This document shows, piece by piece, positions 1-8,726 of a DNA stretch of 64,000 nucleotides. Both the position numbers and the translations under genes were made by a program. The stretch is taken from NCBI RefSeq assembly GCF_013004105.1, contig NZ_CP053085.1, positions 3,410,001-3,474,000 of the forward strand, written 5' to 3'. Below the pieces are notes generated by a model. It saw only the letters and a program-made list of their open reading frames with translations. It was not told the DNA's origin and did not search any database. This DNA is from Gemmatimonas groenlandica. Its GTDB lineage: Bacteria > Gemmatimonadota > Gemmatimonadetes > Gemmatimonadales > Gemmatimonadaceae. Numbering within the stretch: position 1 is the stretch's first letter; each line of letters begins with the position of its first letter.

Positions 1-2
1 CG

Positions 3-1133
3 AGCCACCGCTCGCGTGAAGCGCTGATCAACACCGGTATTGCCCTCGCTGAGGCGATCTCCCTCGATCGCGTCTACGAAGAGGTCGCACACCAGCTCCT
101 TCGCGCCGTCCCCTCCACCGGTTTCGTCATTGCCCTCGCTGACGACGACACCGCCGAATTCCGTATCACCCACCGGCAAGGATACGACGCACACTCCAGC
201 GCGGAGCTCGAAGTCCGGCTGCTCCGCACCTGGCTCGACGCGCTCGCCACCGGCGAGGTGGCCCGACAGTCCACCAACGTGGGTCTCGAGATCACCGCCC
301 CGCTGATCACCGCCGAGGGTGTACTCGGCGCCATCACCCTCTACGCCGAGCCGATCGAGTCCGAGCAGGCGCTCGAAGAGGCCGAACGCGTGCTGGCCGT
401 GATCGCGGCGCAAACAGCCGTCGCCATCGAGCGCGCCTGGCTGGTGCGACGCGTGGAGTCGAAGCGTCGACTTGAAGCAATCGGGGAGGTTGCGGCGGGC
501 GTCGCCCATGAACTCCGCAATCCGCTGTTCGGCATCTCCTCAGCCGCCCAGTTGCTTCAGTTTCGCGCCAAAGAAGACCCCGTCGTCGAGAAGAACGTCG
601 GACGCATTCTGCGCGAGGTCGAACGACTGAACCGGATGGTGACGTCGCTGCTCGAGTTCGGCCGTCCCAACGCGGCGCATCTCGTGCCCGCCGACCCCGA
701 AGCGGTCTGGGACGACATTCTCGACGGTGAACGCGCCCGCCTCGAGGCTCGGCAGCTCTCGATCCGCCGGGTGCGTCCGGAGCACACCGTGCGCAGCCTG
801 ATCGACGTCGAGCAGCTGGGACAGGTCTGCCGCAATATCCTCGTCAACGCCTGTGACGCCGCTCCCGAGGGGTCGGAACTCGCGCTCATCTCGCAAGTAT
901 CGCCGGTCGGTGGATGGCGCTGCCGCCTAGCCAACGGCGGTCCGGCCATCCCACCCGACGTCCTGCCGCATGTGTTCGAGTTTTTCTATTCCACGAAAGC
1001 CGGCGGCACCGGCATCGGACTGGCCCTCTGCCAGCGCATCATGGACGAGCACGGCGGCACGATCAGCATCGATAGCGCCCCCGAAGCCGGTACCACGCTC
1101 ACACTCACGCTTCCCCCCACGGCGGCCACGTGA
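3..1133 (+). CDS. Sensor histidine kinase (GAF-HisKA-HATPase), 5'-truncated
   Basis: The frame is open from the window edge, so the N-terminus is missing; 376 residues are visible. Roughly the first 140 residues look like a GAF sensory domain. The dimerisation helix follows, with the phosphoacceptor in GVAHELRNP (visible residue about 169). The ATPase domain shows an N-box (NILVNACDAA) and a G-box (GGTGIGLALC). No membrane segment is seen, so the visible part is cytoplasmic. The histidine region is of the AtoS/ZraS/NtrB type that partners sigma54 activators. Its stop overlaps the GTG start of the next gene by 4 bp, which makes that regulator the obvious phosphotransfer partner. The signal sensed is unknown. 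Confidence 0.93.
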   Translation, partial: SHRSREALINTGIALAEAISLDRVYEEVAHQLLRAVPSTGFVIALADDDTAEFRITHRQGYDAHSSAELEVRLLRTWLDALATGEVARQSTNVGLEITAPLITAEGVLGAITLYAEPIESEQALEEAERVLAVIAAQTAVAIERAWLVRRVESKRRLEAIGEVAAGVAHELRNPLFGISSAAQLLQFRAKEDPVVEKNVGRILREVERLNRMVTSLLEFGRPNAAHLVPADPEAVWDDILDGERARLEARQLSIRRVRPEHTVRSLIDVEQLGQVCRNILVNACDAAPEGSELALISQVSPVGGWRCRLANGGPAIPPDVLPHVFEFFYSTKAGGTGIGLALCQRIMDEHGGTISIDSAPEAGTTLTLTLPPTAAT

Positions 1134-2446
1134 CGCTGTCGCTGCTCGTCATCGACGACGACGAGACGGTTCGCTCGACGTTGGTCGAGTTCTTCGAGAC
1201 CTTCGGCTTCACCGCGCGTGGAGCCTCTACCGCCACCGAAGGCCGGCAACTGGCCGCCGAGCACGCCCCTGACGTGGTGCTGCTCGACCTGCGCCTCCCC
1301 GACGCCGACGGCGTCCGTGCGTTGGAGGCGCTCAGGGCCGACGATCCCGATCTCGCGGTCATCGTGCTCACCGGGTATGCCGACGTGAGAACCGCCGTCG
1401 CCGCGATGAAGCACGGCGCGGCGGATCTGCTGGAGAAGCCGGTCGATCTCGAACTGCTGGCCTCCGCCGTGACCCGCGCCGCCGAGCGCGGGCGGCTTCG
1501 CCAGGAGGTCGCCGTGCTTCGCGCGCAGGGGCGCTCCAACGCGACCCCGCCGGCTATGGCCCCCACGGTGTCCGATCTCATCGATCTTGCCGCCCGGAAT
1601 CCCGACGCCCCCATTCTCCTGCAAGGCGAAACGGGTACCGGGAAAGGGTACATCGCACGCCAGATTCACGACCGTTCGGTACGAAACCTTTCGCCGTTCG
1701 TCGAAATCAACTGCGCGTCCCTTTCGGCCACGTTTTTCGAAAGTGAATTGTTCGGGCACGAACGGGGAGCCTTTACCGATGCGCGACAGGCCAAGCATGG
1801 CCTACTCGAAGTGGCCGGCGAAGGCACGGTATTTCTTGATGAGATCGCCGAATTGAGCACAGAGGTTCAGCCTCGGCTTCTCAAGGTGCTGGAGGAACGC
1901 ACCTTCCGGCGCCTGGGTGGCACCACGATGCTGCGGTCGTCGTCCAGGGTCGTCGTCGCCACCCATCAGTCGCTGGCCGACGCGGTGGCCGAAAAGCGAT
2001 TTCGGGCCGATTTGTACTACCGGTTGCAGGTGTTGACCATCACCCTGCCGCCGCTGCGCGAACGTCAGGACGAGATCCTGACGATGGCCATGTCGATGTT
2101 GCCGAAGGGCAGTTCGCTAACGAACGAAGCAGAGGACGCGCTGGCTGGCTATCGGTGGCCCGGAAATATCCGCGAGCTCAAGAACACCATCTGGCGCGCC
2201 GCTATTCTGGCCGAAGGACGGCCGATCGAGCCCGCACACCTCGGATTGGCCGTACCCGAAGCGCCTCGAGCCGCGGTGGGCACGACACCGAACGAACCGC
2301 GCACGCTCGAACAAGCCGAACGTGAAGTCATCCGTGAAGCACTCGTGGCGAGTGGCGGCAACCGGACCCATGCCGCTCGCCTGCTGGGCATCGCCCGCTC
2401 CACCCTCCTCGAAAAGCTCAAGCGCTACCCAGCCGACTTCGGTTGA
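1130..2446 (+). CDS. NtrC-family sigma54-dependent response regulator
   Basis: This 438-residue protein has the full NtrC layout. The receiver domain (about 1-120) has an acidic cluster (IDDDE) and phosphoacceptor Asp53 in VVLLDLRLPDADG. The AAA+ domain (about 150-370) has a Walker A (GETGTGKGYI) and the sigma54-contact motif ERGAFTDA. A Fis-type helix-turn-helix ends the protein (GGNRTHAARLLGIARSTL). It should drive open-complex formation by RNA polymerase-sigma54 once phosphorylated by the kinase encoded just upstream. The GTG start overlaps the kinase stop by 4 bp (GTGA), indicating translational coupling. The target genes cannot be read from the sequence. Confidence 0.95.
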   Translation: MTLSLLVIDDDETVRSTLVEFFETFGFTARGASTATEGRQLAAEHAPDVVLLDLRLPDADGVRALEALRADDPDLAVIVLTGYADVRTAVAAMKHGAADLLEKPVDLELLASAVTRAAERGRLRQEVAVLRAQGRSNATPPAMAPTVSDLIDLAARNPDAPILLQGETGTGKGYIARQIHDRSVRNLSPFVEINCASLSATFFESELFGHERGAFTDARQAKHGLLEVAGEGTVFLDEIAELSTEVQPRLLKVLEERTFRRLGGTTMLRSSSRVVVATHQSLADAVAEKRFRADLYYRLQVLTITLPPLRERQDEILTMAMSMLPKGSSLTNEAEDALAGYRWPGNIRELKNTIWRAAILAEGRPIEPAHLGLAVPEAPRAAVGTTPNEPRTLEQAEREVIREALVASGGNRTHAARLLGIARSTLLEKLKRYPADFG

Positions 2447-2472
2447 CCGAACTTCGGTTGCCCGAACTTCGG
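2437..2472 (+). repeat. Short tandem repeat at the 3' end of the response regulator gene
   Basis: Two to three copies of a roughly 15-nt unit containing ACTTCGGTTG and CCGAACTTCGG run across the stop codon of the regulator gene. Each unit is partly self-complementary (CCGAA/TTCGG), so small hairpins are possible. No T-tract follows and no function is evident. The rest of the 2447-2611 gap shows no other gene. Confidence 0.5.
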
Positions 2473-2611
2473 ACGGTACCGTGTGCGGTTCGACCGGATT
2501 TCCGACAGCGCGGCGAGCAGGCTTGTGACCAGTCAGCAGGCTAACAGCCTACTCAGCAATGCCTTGTCATAAATCGTAAAAAGCGGCCCGCTTCTCGCTT
2601 TGAGGGGTGGC

Positions 2612-3025
2612 ATGATCAAGTCGCCAGATGTCAGCAAGACCGTCCTCATCGTTGAAGACGAACAGTCAATCCGCGACGTCCTCGTCGAACTGTTCGAGGT
2701 GGAAGGCAATGCGGTCAGTTCGGCAGAGTTGCTCCCCGAGGCCCTCGAGCGGCTGCGCACGCAGCGCTTCGACCTCGTCGTGACAGACCTGCGGCTCGGC
2801 GGTAAGCGTGACGGCGGACTGCAGGTGATGGCGCTCGCGGGGATGCTCTCGCCCGACGCGATGGTGTTGGTGCTGACGGCATATCCCGACGATTCCAATC
2901 GGCAGGCGTCGTTCCGCCTCGGCGCGCTGCACTTCCTCGAGAAGCCCGTCGACCTCGCCACGATCGCGCAGTACGCCGCGACGGTCGGCGTTCGCTCCGC
3001 GTTCGCGCCAGCGGTCAGCAACTAG
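2612..3025 (+). CDS. Single-domain response regulator (receiver only)
   Basis: This 137-residue CheY-like receiver has no output domain. The acidic pocket is VEDEQ (residues 14-18), the predicted phosphoacceptor is Asp59 in DLVVTDLRLGG, and the conserved Lys lies in FLEKPVD. The ATG at 2612 is preferred over an in-frame TTG at 2600 because GAGGGG sits 4 nt upstream of it. It lies about 165 bp after the sigma54 regulator and probably belongs to the same signalling locus, as a phosphorelay intermediate or phosphate sink. The real partner is not determined by the sequence. Confidence 0.88.
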   Translation: MIKSPDVSKTVLIVEDEQSIRDVLVELFEVEGNAVSSAELLPEALERLRTQRFDLVVTDLRLGGKRDGGLQVMALAGMLSPDAMVLVLTAYPDDSNRQASFRLGALHFLEKPVDLATIAQYAATVGVRSAFAPAVSN

Positions 3026-3049
3026 AGCGTATCGGTAACTCAGGCACGG

Positions 3050-3152
3050 TCACGCGACTGCGCCGACACAATCGTCAGGTCGTCCCGGTGGGTGGTGGGT
3101 GATACTGGGGAGTGTCACACGGGCGGCCTGGCGAGTCGGCGCAGTCGCGTGA
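3050..3152 (+). repeat. Long inverted repeat / structured RNA element with G-rich loop
   Basis: Arms 3050-3067 and 3135-3152 are a perfect 18-bp inverted repeat. After a 4-nt bulge (ACAA), a second helix pairs 3072-3085 with 3121-3134; its only departures from Watson-Crick pairing are three T-G positions, which become U-G in a plus-strand RNA. The 35-nt loop is G-rich (GGTGGGTGGTGGG, then GGGG). The element starts 24 nt after the receiver gene stop. There is no T-tract, so it is not a classical terminator. It belongs to the set of long post-stop hairpins described in the findings. Confidence 0.75.
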
Positions 3153-3230
3153 TCGTTGTCGAAGCACAAATGTCACGCAACACCATTGCGGTCAGCACAC
3201 GGCCACGATCCAGCGTATATTGCCCTCCCC

Positions 3231-3776
3231 ATGGCCGAGTCTCCCGTCCCACTTCTCCGCGCTCACGCGCGAAATGCTCCGTGGAATGCCCGCGGGCTCG
3301 CGGCCCACGCCGCTACGCTGGTGGATTCTGCCGGCATGAAGCCCACGAATGCGTCAGCGCGGGCCATGCCCAGTGCGCGCGCCGTGCGCTTCTATGTCGC
3401 CAACGGGCTGCTCGACCGACCGGAAGGCGCCGGCACTGCCGCGACGTACGGCTATCGGCATTTGCTGCAGCTGCTCGCGATCAAGATCCGCCAGCGTGAA
3501 GGGCAGACGCTCGACGCGATCAAGAAGGAAATGCGGGAAGTCACCGGCGACGCGCTCGAACGGCGCGTCGCGGCTTCGCTTGCGCCTGCGCTGACGCTGC
3601 AAATGGACACCAGTGCGCCCAAGCACAATGGCGTGGCGAGCTGGCGACACGTGCCCATCGCCGACGGCGTTGAGTTACATGTACGGGACGACTCTCCGGC
3701 TGCGCGCGACGACCTGCTGGTGGCGCTGCGCGAAATGCTTCGCAACACGCTTGGCCGGAACGACTTCGGGACCTGA
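3231..3776 (+). CDS. MerR-like HTH transcriptional regulator
   Basis: This is a 181-residue protein. The central segment, with SARAVRFYVANGLLDRPEG and then YGYRHLLQLLAIKIRQ, matches the MerR winged-helix signature: the first helix and wing, then the helix that reads the number of the paired site. The usual C-terminal ligand pocket is short and carries no Cys cluster, so metal sensing is not supported. The ATG at 3231 was chosen because residues upstream are not MerR-like; no clear Shine-Dalgarno is visible, so the start is uncertain. It lies between the signalling genes and serA, with its own long upstream gap, and is probably monocistronic. Confidence 0.7.
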   Translation: MAESPVPLLRAHARNAPWNARGLAAHAATLVDSAGMKPTNASARAMPSARAVRFYVANGLLDRPEGAGTAATYGYRHLLQLLAIKIRQREGQTLDAIKKEMREVTGDALERRVAASLAPALTLQMDTSAPKHNGVASWRHVPIADGVELHVRDDSPAARDDLLVALREMLRNTLGRNDFGT

Positions 3777-3809
3777 GCTGCCGATCGGGCTGTTGATCCC
3801 TCCGATGGA

Positions 3810-3871
3810 TACAATTCCACTGCCTCTTCTCCGCGTCGCGTCATGCCTGATCCGGGCATCGCACGACGCGG
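3810..3871 (+). promoter_or_regulatory. Possible serA promoter -10 and leader hairpin
   Basis: A TACAAT hexamer at 3810-3815 resembles a -10 box, without a convincing -35. An imperfect hairpin follows at 3831-3871 (CCGCGTCG pairing with CGACGCGG plus an inner ATGCC/GGCAT), then a C/T-rich run and the serA ATG at 3893. It could be a leader attenuator for serA or the terminator of the preceding MerR gene. The evidence is weak. Confidence 0.3.
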
Positions 3872-3892
3872 CGTCTCCTTTCGTGTGCACTC

Positions 3893-5500
3893 ATGGCATA
3901 TCGCGTTCTCGTCACTGACGATGTCGATCCGGAAGGACTCGCCCTGCTCGCGGCCGAGACCGAGCTGCTGGTAGATGAAGTCCCCACGCTGCCGAAGGAT
4001 GAACTGCTACGGCGTATTGGCGACTACGACGCGATCGTCGGCCGCAGCGCGACGAAAATCTCGGCTGAGCTGCTGCGCGCCGCGAAGAAGCTGCGGGTCG
4101 TCGGTCGGGCCGGTGTCGGTGTCGACAACATCGCCCTTGATGTCGCCACCGAGCTCGGCGTGGCGATCATCAACGCGCCAGCCGGAAACACGGTCGCCGT
4201 GGCCGAATTGTTCTTTGGTACAGTGATCGGCCTGCTCCGGCAGCTGCCTGCCGCCGCGCTCTCCATGCAGAACGGCGTGTGGGATCGCTCCAAACTCATG
4301 GGCCGCGAGCTCAAGGGAAAGACGCTCGGCATCGTGGGACTGGGCCGCATCGGGAGTGAAGTGGCCATGCGCGCGCACGCCTTCGGCATGACGGTCGTGG
4401 CCTTCGATCCATACATCGCCGATGAACGGTTCACCGCGCTCCGCGTGCGTCGTGCGGCGTCACTCGATGCGCTGATCGCCGAGAGCAACATCCTCACCAT
4501 GCACGTGCCGCTCAACGACGAAACGCGCGGCATGATCGGCAAGCGGGAGCTGGGTCGCCTGCCAGCCCGTTCGATCGTCGTGAACATGGCGCGCGGCGGC
4601 ATCGTCGACGAAGCGGCACTGCTGGCAGCGCTCGAAGCCGATCAGCTACGCGGCGCCGTACTCGACGTGTTCACCGCCGAGCCGCTCGTCGCCGATTCGC
4701 CGCTGCGCACCGCACCGAACCTGCTGCTCACGCCGCACCTCGGCGCCAATACAGTCGAGGCGCAGCGCAACGTCTCGCGCGATGTCTGTCTCGCGGTCCG
4801 CGATGCGCTGCTGCACAACGATCTCTCGAAGTCGATCAACGTGGCCGGCGGGTCGGGTGAGTGGGGAGACCTGCAGCCTGCTATGCTGGTGGCACGTCGC
4901 GCGGCGGCGGTCGCCCGTGCCGTGCTGGCCGATCAGGGCATGCGCGCCGTGCGTCGGCTCGCGCTACGCATCGGCCCCGATCTCGCGCACGGCGCCGGGC
5001 CGCTGCTGGCCGCCGCCGCGGCCGGTGTCCTTGAAGGCGTGATCGAAACCGATCGCCTCAACCTCATCAACGCTCGCAGTCTCGCCGAAGCGCGCGGCCT
5101 CGAACTGTCGGTCGGTGAGTCCAACGAGCTCGGACACCCGCGCGCCATCGAAATCGCGCTGGCCGGCGGCATGCAACAGCTGGCCGTCGCTGGCGTGGCG
5201 CCCGAAGACAGCAAGCCGCGGCTCACGCGCATCGGGCAGTTTCATGTCGATGTGAATCCGCGACAGACGCTGCTTATTCTCACCAATCACGATGTGCCCG
5301 GCGTCATCGGTCGCGTCGGCACGCTCTTGGGTGAACGCAAGGTCAACATCGCCGAGTATCATCAAGCCCGGTTGGCCCAGGGCGGCGACGCACTGGCAGC
5401 GATTTCGGTGGACGGCGCCGTCAGCGAAGAAACCCGCAAGGCGCTACTGGAACTGCCCGACGTGCTCACGGCGAGTGTCGCGCACTTCGGCGCCGAGTAG
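3893..5500 (+). CDS. serA: D-3-phosphoglycerate dehydrogenase
   Basis: This enzyme catalyses the first step of phosphorylated serine synthesis, NAD-dependent oxidation of 3-phosphoglycerate to 3-phosphohydroxypyruvate. The 535-residue length is that of the long (type I) SerA. The Rossmann motif is GIVGLGRIGSEV, the catalytic segments include GRAGVGVDNI and TPHLGANT, an allosteric intervening domain follows, and a C-terminal ACT domain (LLILTNHDVPGVIGRVG) suggests serine feedback. It heads a cluster with an FAD dehydrogenase, a SerB-like phosphatase and a class V aminotransferase, 12 bp ahead of the next gene. The start ATG lacks a strong Shine-Dalgarno. Confidence 0.96.
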   Translation: MAYRVLVTDDVDPEGLALLAAETELLVDEVPTLPKDELLRRIGDYDAIVGRSATKISAELLRAAKKLRVVGRAGVGVDNIALDVATELGVAIINAPAGNTVAVAELFFGTVIGLLRQLPAAALSMQNGVWDRSKLMGRELKGKTLGIVGLGRIGSEVAMRAHAFGMTVVAFDPYIADERFTALRVRRAASLDALIAESNILTMHVPLNDETRGMIGKRELGRLPARSIVVNMARGGIVDEAALLAALEADQLRGAVLDVFTAEPLVADSPLRTAPNLLLTPHLGANTVEAQRNVSRDVCLAVRDALLHNDLSKSINVAGGSGEWGDLQPAMLVARRAAAVARAVLADQGMRAVRRLALRIGPDLAHGAGPLLAAAAAGVLEGVIETDRLNLINARSLAEARGLELSVGESNELGHPRAIEIALAGGMQQLAVAGVAPEDSKPRLTRIGQFHVDVNPRQTLLILTNHDVPGVIGRVGTLLGERKVNIAEYHQARLAQGGDALAAISVDGAVSEETRKALLELPDVLTASVAHFGAE

Positions 5501-5512
5501 GCGGGCGCCCTG

Positions 5513-6904
5513 ATGACTATCAGCAGCGACGTGACGACCGTCGATATCGACATCCGTCGGGCGTTCGCGCGTGATGCGTCCGGCCTCGAGATGACGCCCG
5601 ATGCCGTGGCACGTCCCACGAGCATCGAGGAAGTCGCGGAGCTGCTGCGCGACGCGACCTCGGCACGCACGGCCGTGACGCCGGCGGGATGGCAGTCGAG
5701 TACGACCGGCGCGTCCATCACCGATCACGGGCTCCTGTTGTCGTTGCGCGGGCTGGGTACGATTGGCGAAGTCGACACGGATACGCGCAGCATTCGTGTG
5801 GGGCCCGGCGCGATTGTGGCGGATGTACGCCGGGCCGCGGAAGCGGCCGGCCTGCTGTTCACGCCTGATCCCACCAGCGAAGAAGAGTCCACCATCGGTG
5901 GCGCCATCGCCTGCAACGCGTCGGGCGCCCGCTCGCTTCGCTATGGCGCGACGCGTCCGCACGTGCGGGCGATCACCGTGCTGCTCGCCAGCGGTGAGCG
6001 ACTCGACCTGCGCCGACCGCAGCTCGAGAAGAACACCGTGGGCTATCCGATCGCGCACGATCCCGTCGATTGGTTCGTGGGCAGTGAAGGCACGCTCGGC
6101 GTTGTAGTCGAAGCCGAACTCGCGCTCCATGCGCTGCCTCCGCAGGTGCTCGGCCTGATGGTGCCATTCGAGCGCGAGGATGATGCGCTGGCGTTCGTGG
6201 TGTCGGCGCGGCGTTCCGCCGCGGTGCATCCGCGCTGTCTCGAGTTCTTCGATCAGGGCGCCATGGACATCGCGCGCGCCGCCGAGGGCAGCACGGGATG
6301 GGCCACGAGCGCGACCGCCGTGGTGTATGTCGAGGAAACCGGCGCCGACGAATCGCGCCCCGACGATGACCTGCCACTCGAGGCGTGGCTCGAACTGGCC
6401 GACGCGCACGCCGCGCTCAGCGCCGACATTCGCGTATACGATTCGGTCACCGCGCTGCGCGAGGCGCGACATCTGCGCCACGCCGTCCCGGCCACGATGA
6501 ATGAGCGTGGGGCGGCGCGGAGGCCGTTCGGCGGCCGCAAGGTCAGCACCGACTGGGCCGTGCCGTATCCCCGGCTGGCCGAGGCACTGCACATCGCGCG
6601 GCGCTTCGCCGCCGACGCCGGTGTGACATCAGGCATCGCGTACGGACACGCGGGAAACGGCCATCCGCATCAGAACTTCATCGCGCAGGATGCCGAGGAG
6701 TTGCATCGCATTGAACGCGTGGTCGAGGCTACCTTGCGCGAAGTGATCGCGATGGGCGGTACGGTTGCGGCCGAGCATGGTATCGGCAAACTCAAGCGCC
6801 GGTGGCTGCCGATGCAGGCCAGCCCCGCGCAGCTTCGCGTGATGCACGCGATCAAGCGTGAGTTCGATCCCCTCGGCCTGCTGGCGCAAGGCAACGTACT
6901 GTGA
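5513..6904 (+). CDS. FAD-linked D-2-hydroxyacid dehydrogenase (GlcD / D-2-hydroxyglutarate dehydrogenase type)
   Basis: This is a 463-residue FAD-binding-4 plus FAD-oxidase-C protein. The PP-loop-like FAD motif includes STIGGAIACNASGARSLRYG, and the C-terminal domain has YGHAGNGHPHQNF and EHGIGKLKRRW, typical of GlcD, D-lactate and D-2-hydroxyglutarate dehydrogenases. It lies 12 bp after serA and overlaps serB by 4 bp, so it is made with the serine pathway. SerA is known to reduce 2-oxoglutarate to D-2-hydroxyglutarate, and in Pseudomonas a partner flavoenzyme re-oxidises that product and pulls SerA forward. This gene is a good candidate for that role. Glycolate or D-lactate remain possible substrates. 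Confidence 0.85.
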   Translation: MTISSDVTTVDIDIRRAFARDASGLEMTPDAVARPTSIEEVAELLRDATSARTAVTPAGWQSSTTGASITDHGLLLSLRGLGTIGEVDTDTRSIRVGPGAIVADVRRAAEAAGLLFTPDPTSEEESTIGGAIACNASGARSLRYGATRPHVRAITVLLASGERLDLRRPQLEKNTVGYPIAHDPVDWFVGSEGTLGVVVEAELALHALPPQVLGLMVPFEREDDALAFVVSARRSAAVHPRCLEFFDQGAMDIARAAEGSTGWATSATAVVYVEETGADESRPDDDLPLEAWLELADAHAALSADIRVYDSVTALREARHLRHAVPATMNERGAARRPFGGRKVSTDWAVPYPRLAEALHIARRFAADAGVTSGIAYGHAGNGHPHQNFIAQDAEELHRIERVVEATLREVIAMGGTVAAEHGIGKLKRRWLPMQASPAQLRVMHAIKREFDPLGLLAQGNVL

Positions 6905-7596
6905 ATGCGACGACAACGGCGGCGGTCGACCTTCGACGTCCGCGCTTCAAGACGGTGATCTTCGACGTCGATTCCACGGTGTGTGCAATCGAAGGCATCG
7001 ACTGGCTGGCCGCGCGACGCGACCCGGAGATTGCCCGCGAAAGTGAAACGCTCACGGCGCAGGCCATGGCCGGTGTGATGCCGATTGAAGCGGTGTACAC
7101 GCGACGATTGCAGCGCATCCGTCCCACGGCCGGCGAGTTGATCTCGCTGGCCGAGGCGTATCGCGAGTCGTTGCAGCCCGGCGCGCAGGAGCTCGTCACG
7201 CTGCTACAGCGCGCCGGCACGCAGGTCCACTTGCTGAGCGGCGGACTGCGCATCGCCATCGTGCCTATTGCGTTGCAGTTGGGCGTGCCCACCGACCGCG
7301 TGCACGCGGTCTCGCTCGCGCGCGACACCGACGGCACCATGAGCTTGCTCGATGGTGACCAGCCACTGTCCACACAGCGTGGCAAGCCCCTCATGGTGCA
7401 GCGACTCGCCCTGGCCACGCCGACCGTCATGATCGGCGACGGCTCGACCGATGCCGCCGTACGCGGGGTCGTGACCGAATTCATCGCGTACACCGGCGTC
7501 GCACGCCGCGAGAATGTGGTGGCCGTCGCCGACGCCGAAGCCGACAGCTTCGCTGCCTTGTACCCCTTGCTCTTTCATCCAGTCTCCTCGAGATAA
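6901..7596 (+). CDS. serB: Phosphoserine phosphatase-like HAD hydrolase
   Basis: The protein has 231 residues and all four HAD motifs: DVDSTV (nucleophile and general acid Asp), LLSGGLR (Ser), the Lys of GKPLMVQ, and MIGDGSTDAAV. An inserted helical cap lies between motifs I and II, as in SerB. It removes phosphate from O-phosphoserine to give L-serine. The GTG start overlaps the FAD dehydrogenase stop by 4 bp, and the aminotransferase gene starts 6 bp after it. Substrate assignment rests on both the motifs and the placement in the serine cluster. Confidence 0.9.
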   Translation: MNATTTAAVDLRRPRFKTVIFDVDSTVCAIEGIDWLAARRDPEIARESETLTAQAMAGVMPIEAVYTRRLQRIRPTAGELISLAEAYRESLQPGAQELVTLLQRAGTQVHLLSGGLRIAIVPIALQLGVPTDRVHAVSLARDTDGTMSLLDGDQPLSTQRGKPLMVQRLALATPTVMIGDGSTDAAVRGVVTEFIAYTGVARRENVVAVADAEADSFAALYPLLFHPVSSR

Positions 7597-7602
7597 AGCG
7601 CC

Positions 7603-8703
7603 ATGTCCGACTTCGGTACGTTCTTCCTTCCCGGCCCCACCGAGGTTCGGCGCGACGTGCTCGAGGCGATGCTGGCGCCGATGCTGCCGCATCGTGGCGC
7701 AATATTCGAGGCGCTGTTCGCGCGCATTCAGGATGGGTTGCGTCCGGTTTTCCGAACCACGCGTCCGGTATATGTCTCGAGTTCGTCCGCCACCGGACTG
7801 ATGGAGGCGGCGATTCGCTGCGCCGCACCTGGCCCGATTCTGTGCATGGTGAACGGTGCCTTCAGTGAGCGCTTCGCCAACATCGCGCTCGCCTGCGGCC
7901 GCGAAACGCGTGTGGTCGGCGGCGACTGGCACCAGGCGGTTCCGCTGGATGTCGTCGAAAGCGCGCTCCGCGAGCGTCGCTACGCCGCCATCACCGTGGT
8001 GCACTCGGAAACGAGTACGGGAACGCTCACGTCATTGCCGGAGCTCGCCGCTCTCGCGCACCAGTACGACACGGCGGTGCTCGTCGACTCGGTCACCGGC
8101 GTGGGTGGCGTGCCGGTCGAAACCGACGCCTGGGACCTCGACTTCGTCCTCACCGGCTCGCAGAAAGCACTCGCCTTGCCGCCTGGTCTTGCCTTCGGTG
8201 TCGCGTCGCAGCGTTACATCGATCAAGCCAGTCAGGCTACGGCGCGCGGCCTCTACTTCGACATGGTGGAGTTCGAAGAGTTCGTCCACAAGAACCAGAC
8301 GCCGAGCACTCCGGCTATTTCGCTGCTGTACGCCACTGCGGTGCAAGGTGAGCACATCGCCCGCGAAACCATCGAAGCGCGCTGGGCCCGACACACCACG
8401 ATGGCGGAGATGACACACGCCTGGGTGCGATCGCTGCGCGAAGAGACCGGCGAACCGTTCTGCGTGTACGCGCCTGACCACGCGCGCAGCGGCACCGTTA
8501 CGGCGATCGCGTTGCCCGCGACATTGAAAGGCGATGACATCGTGAAGGGCGTCGCGAGGCGCGGCTTCGTGATCGGCGGCGGCTACGGCAAACTCAAGAG
8601 CAGCACGTTCCGCATCGGCCACATGGGTGACCACACGCCGGATCGCCTCGCGCTCTGCCTCGACGCCACCGCCGATACCATTCGCGAGTTGCTGGCGAAG
8701 TAG
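7603..8703 (+). CDS. Class V aminotransferase (serine-pathway / serine-glyoxylate type)
   Basis: This 366-residue fold-type I PLP enzyme carries the Schiff-base Lys in LTGSQKALALPPGL and the PLP-contact segment VLVDSVTGVGGVPVETD. N-terminal FLPGPTEVRRDVLEAM is typical of the alanine-glyoxylate / serine-pyruvate aminotransferase branch rather than classical SerC. In this cluster it most plausibly transaminates 3-phosphohydroxypyruvate to phosphoserine, as alternative SerC enzymes of this branch do. Serine:glyoxylate or alanine:glyoxylate exchange is the competing reading. It ends the cluster, and a large inverted repeat begins 24 nt after the stop. Confidence 0.85.
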   Translation: MSDFGTFFLPGPTEVRRDVLEAMLAPMLPHRGAIFEALFARIQDGLRPVFRTTRPVYVSSSSATGLMEAAIRCAAPGPILCMVNGAFSERFANIALACGRETRVVGGDWHQAVPLDVVESALRERRYAAITVVHSETSTGTLTSLPELAALAHQYDTAVLVDSVTGVGGVPVETDAWDLDFVLTGSQKALALPPGLAFGVASQRYIDQASQATARGLYFDMVEFEEFVHKNQTPSTPAISLLYATAVQGEHIARETIEARWARHTTMAEMTHAWVRSLREETGEPFCVYAPDHARSGTVTAIALPATLKGDDIVKGVARRGFVIGGGYGKLKSSTFRIGHMGDHTPDRLALCLDATADTIRELLAK

Positions 8704-8726
8704 ATCGCGTCGGTAATTGCAACAGC

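Noticed and set aside
5444-6592. Long minus-strand frame opposite the FAD dehydrogenase
   Set aside because: Shadow of third-position GC bias; no start signal or motif.
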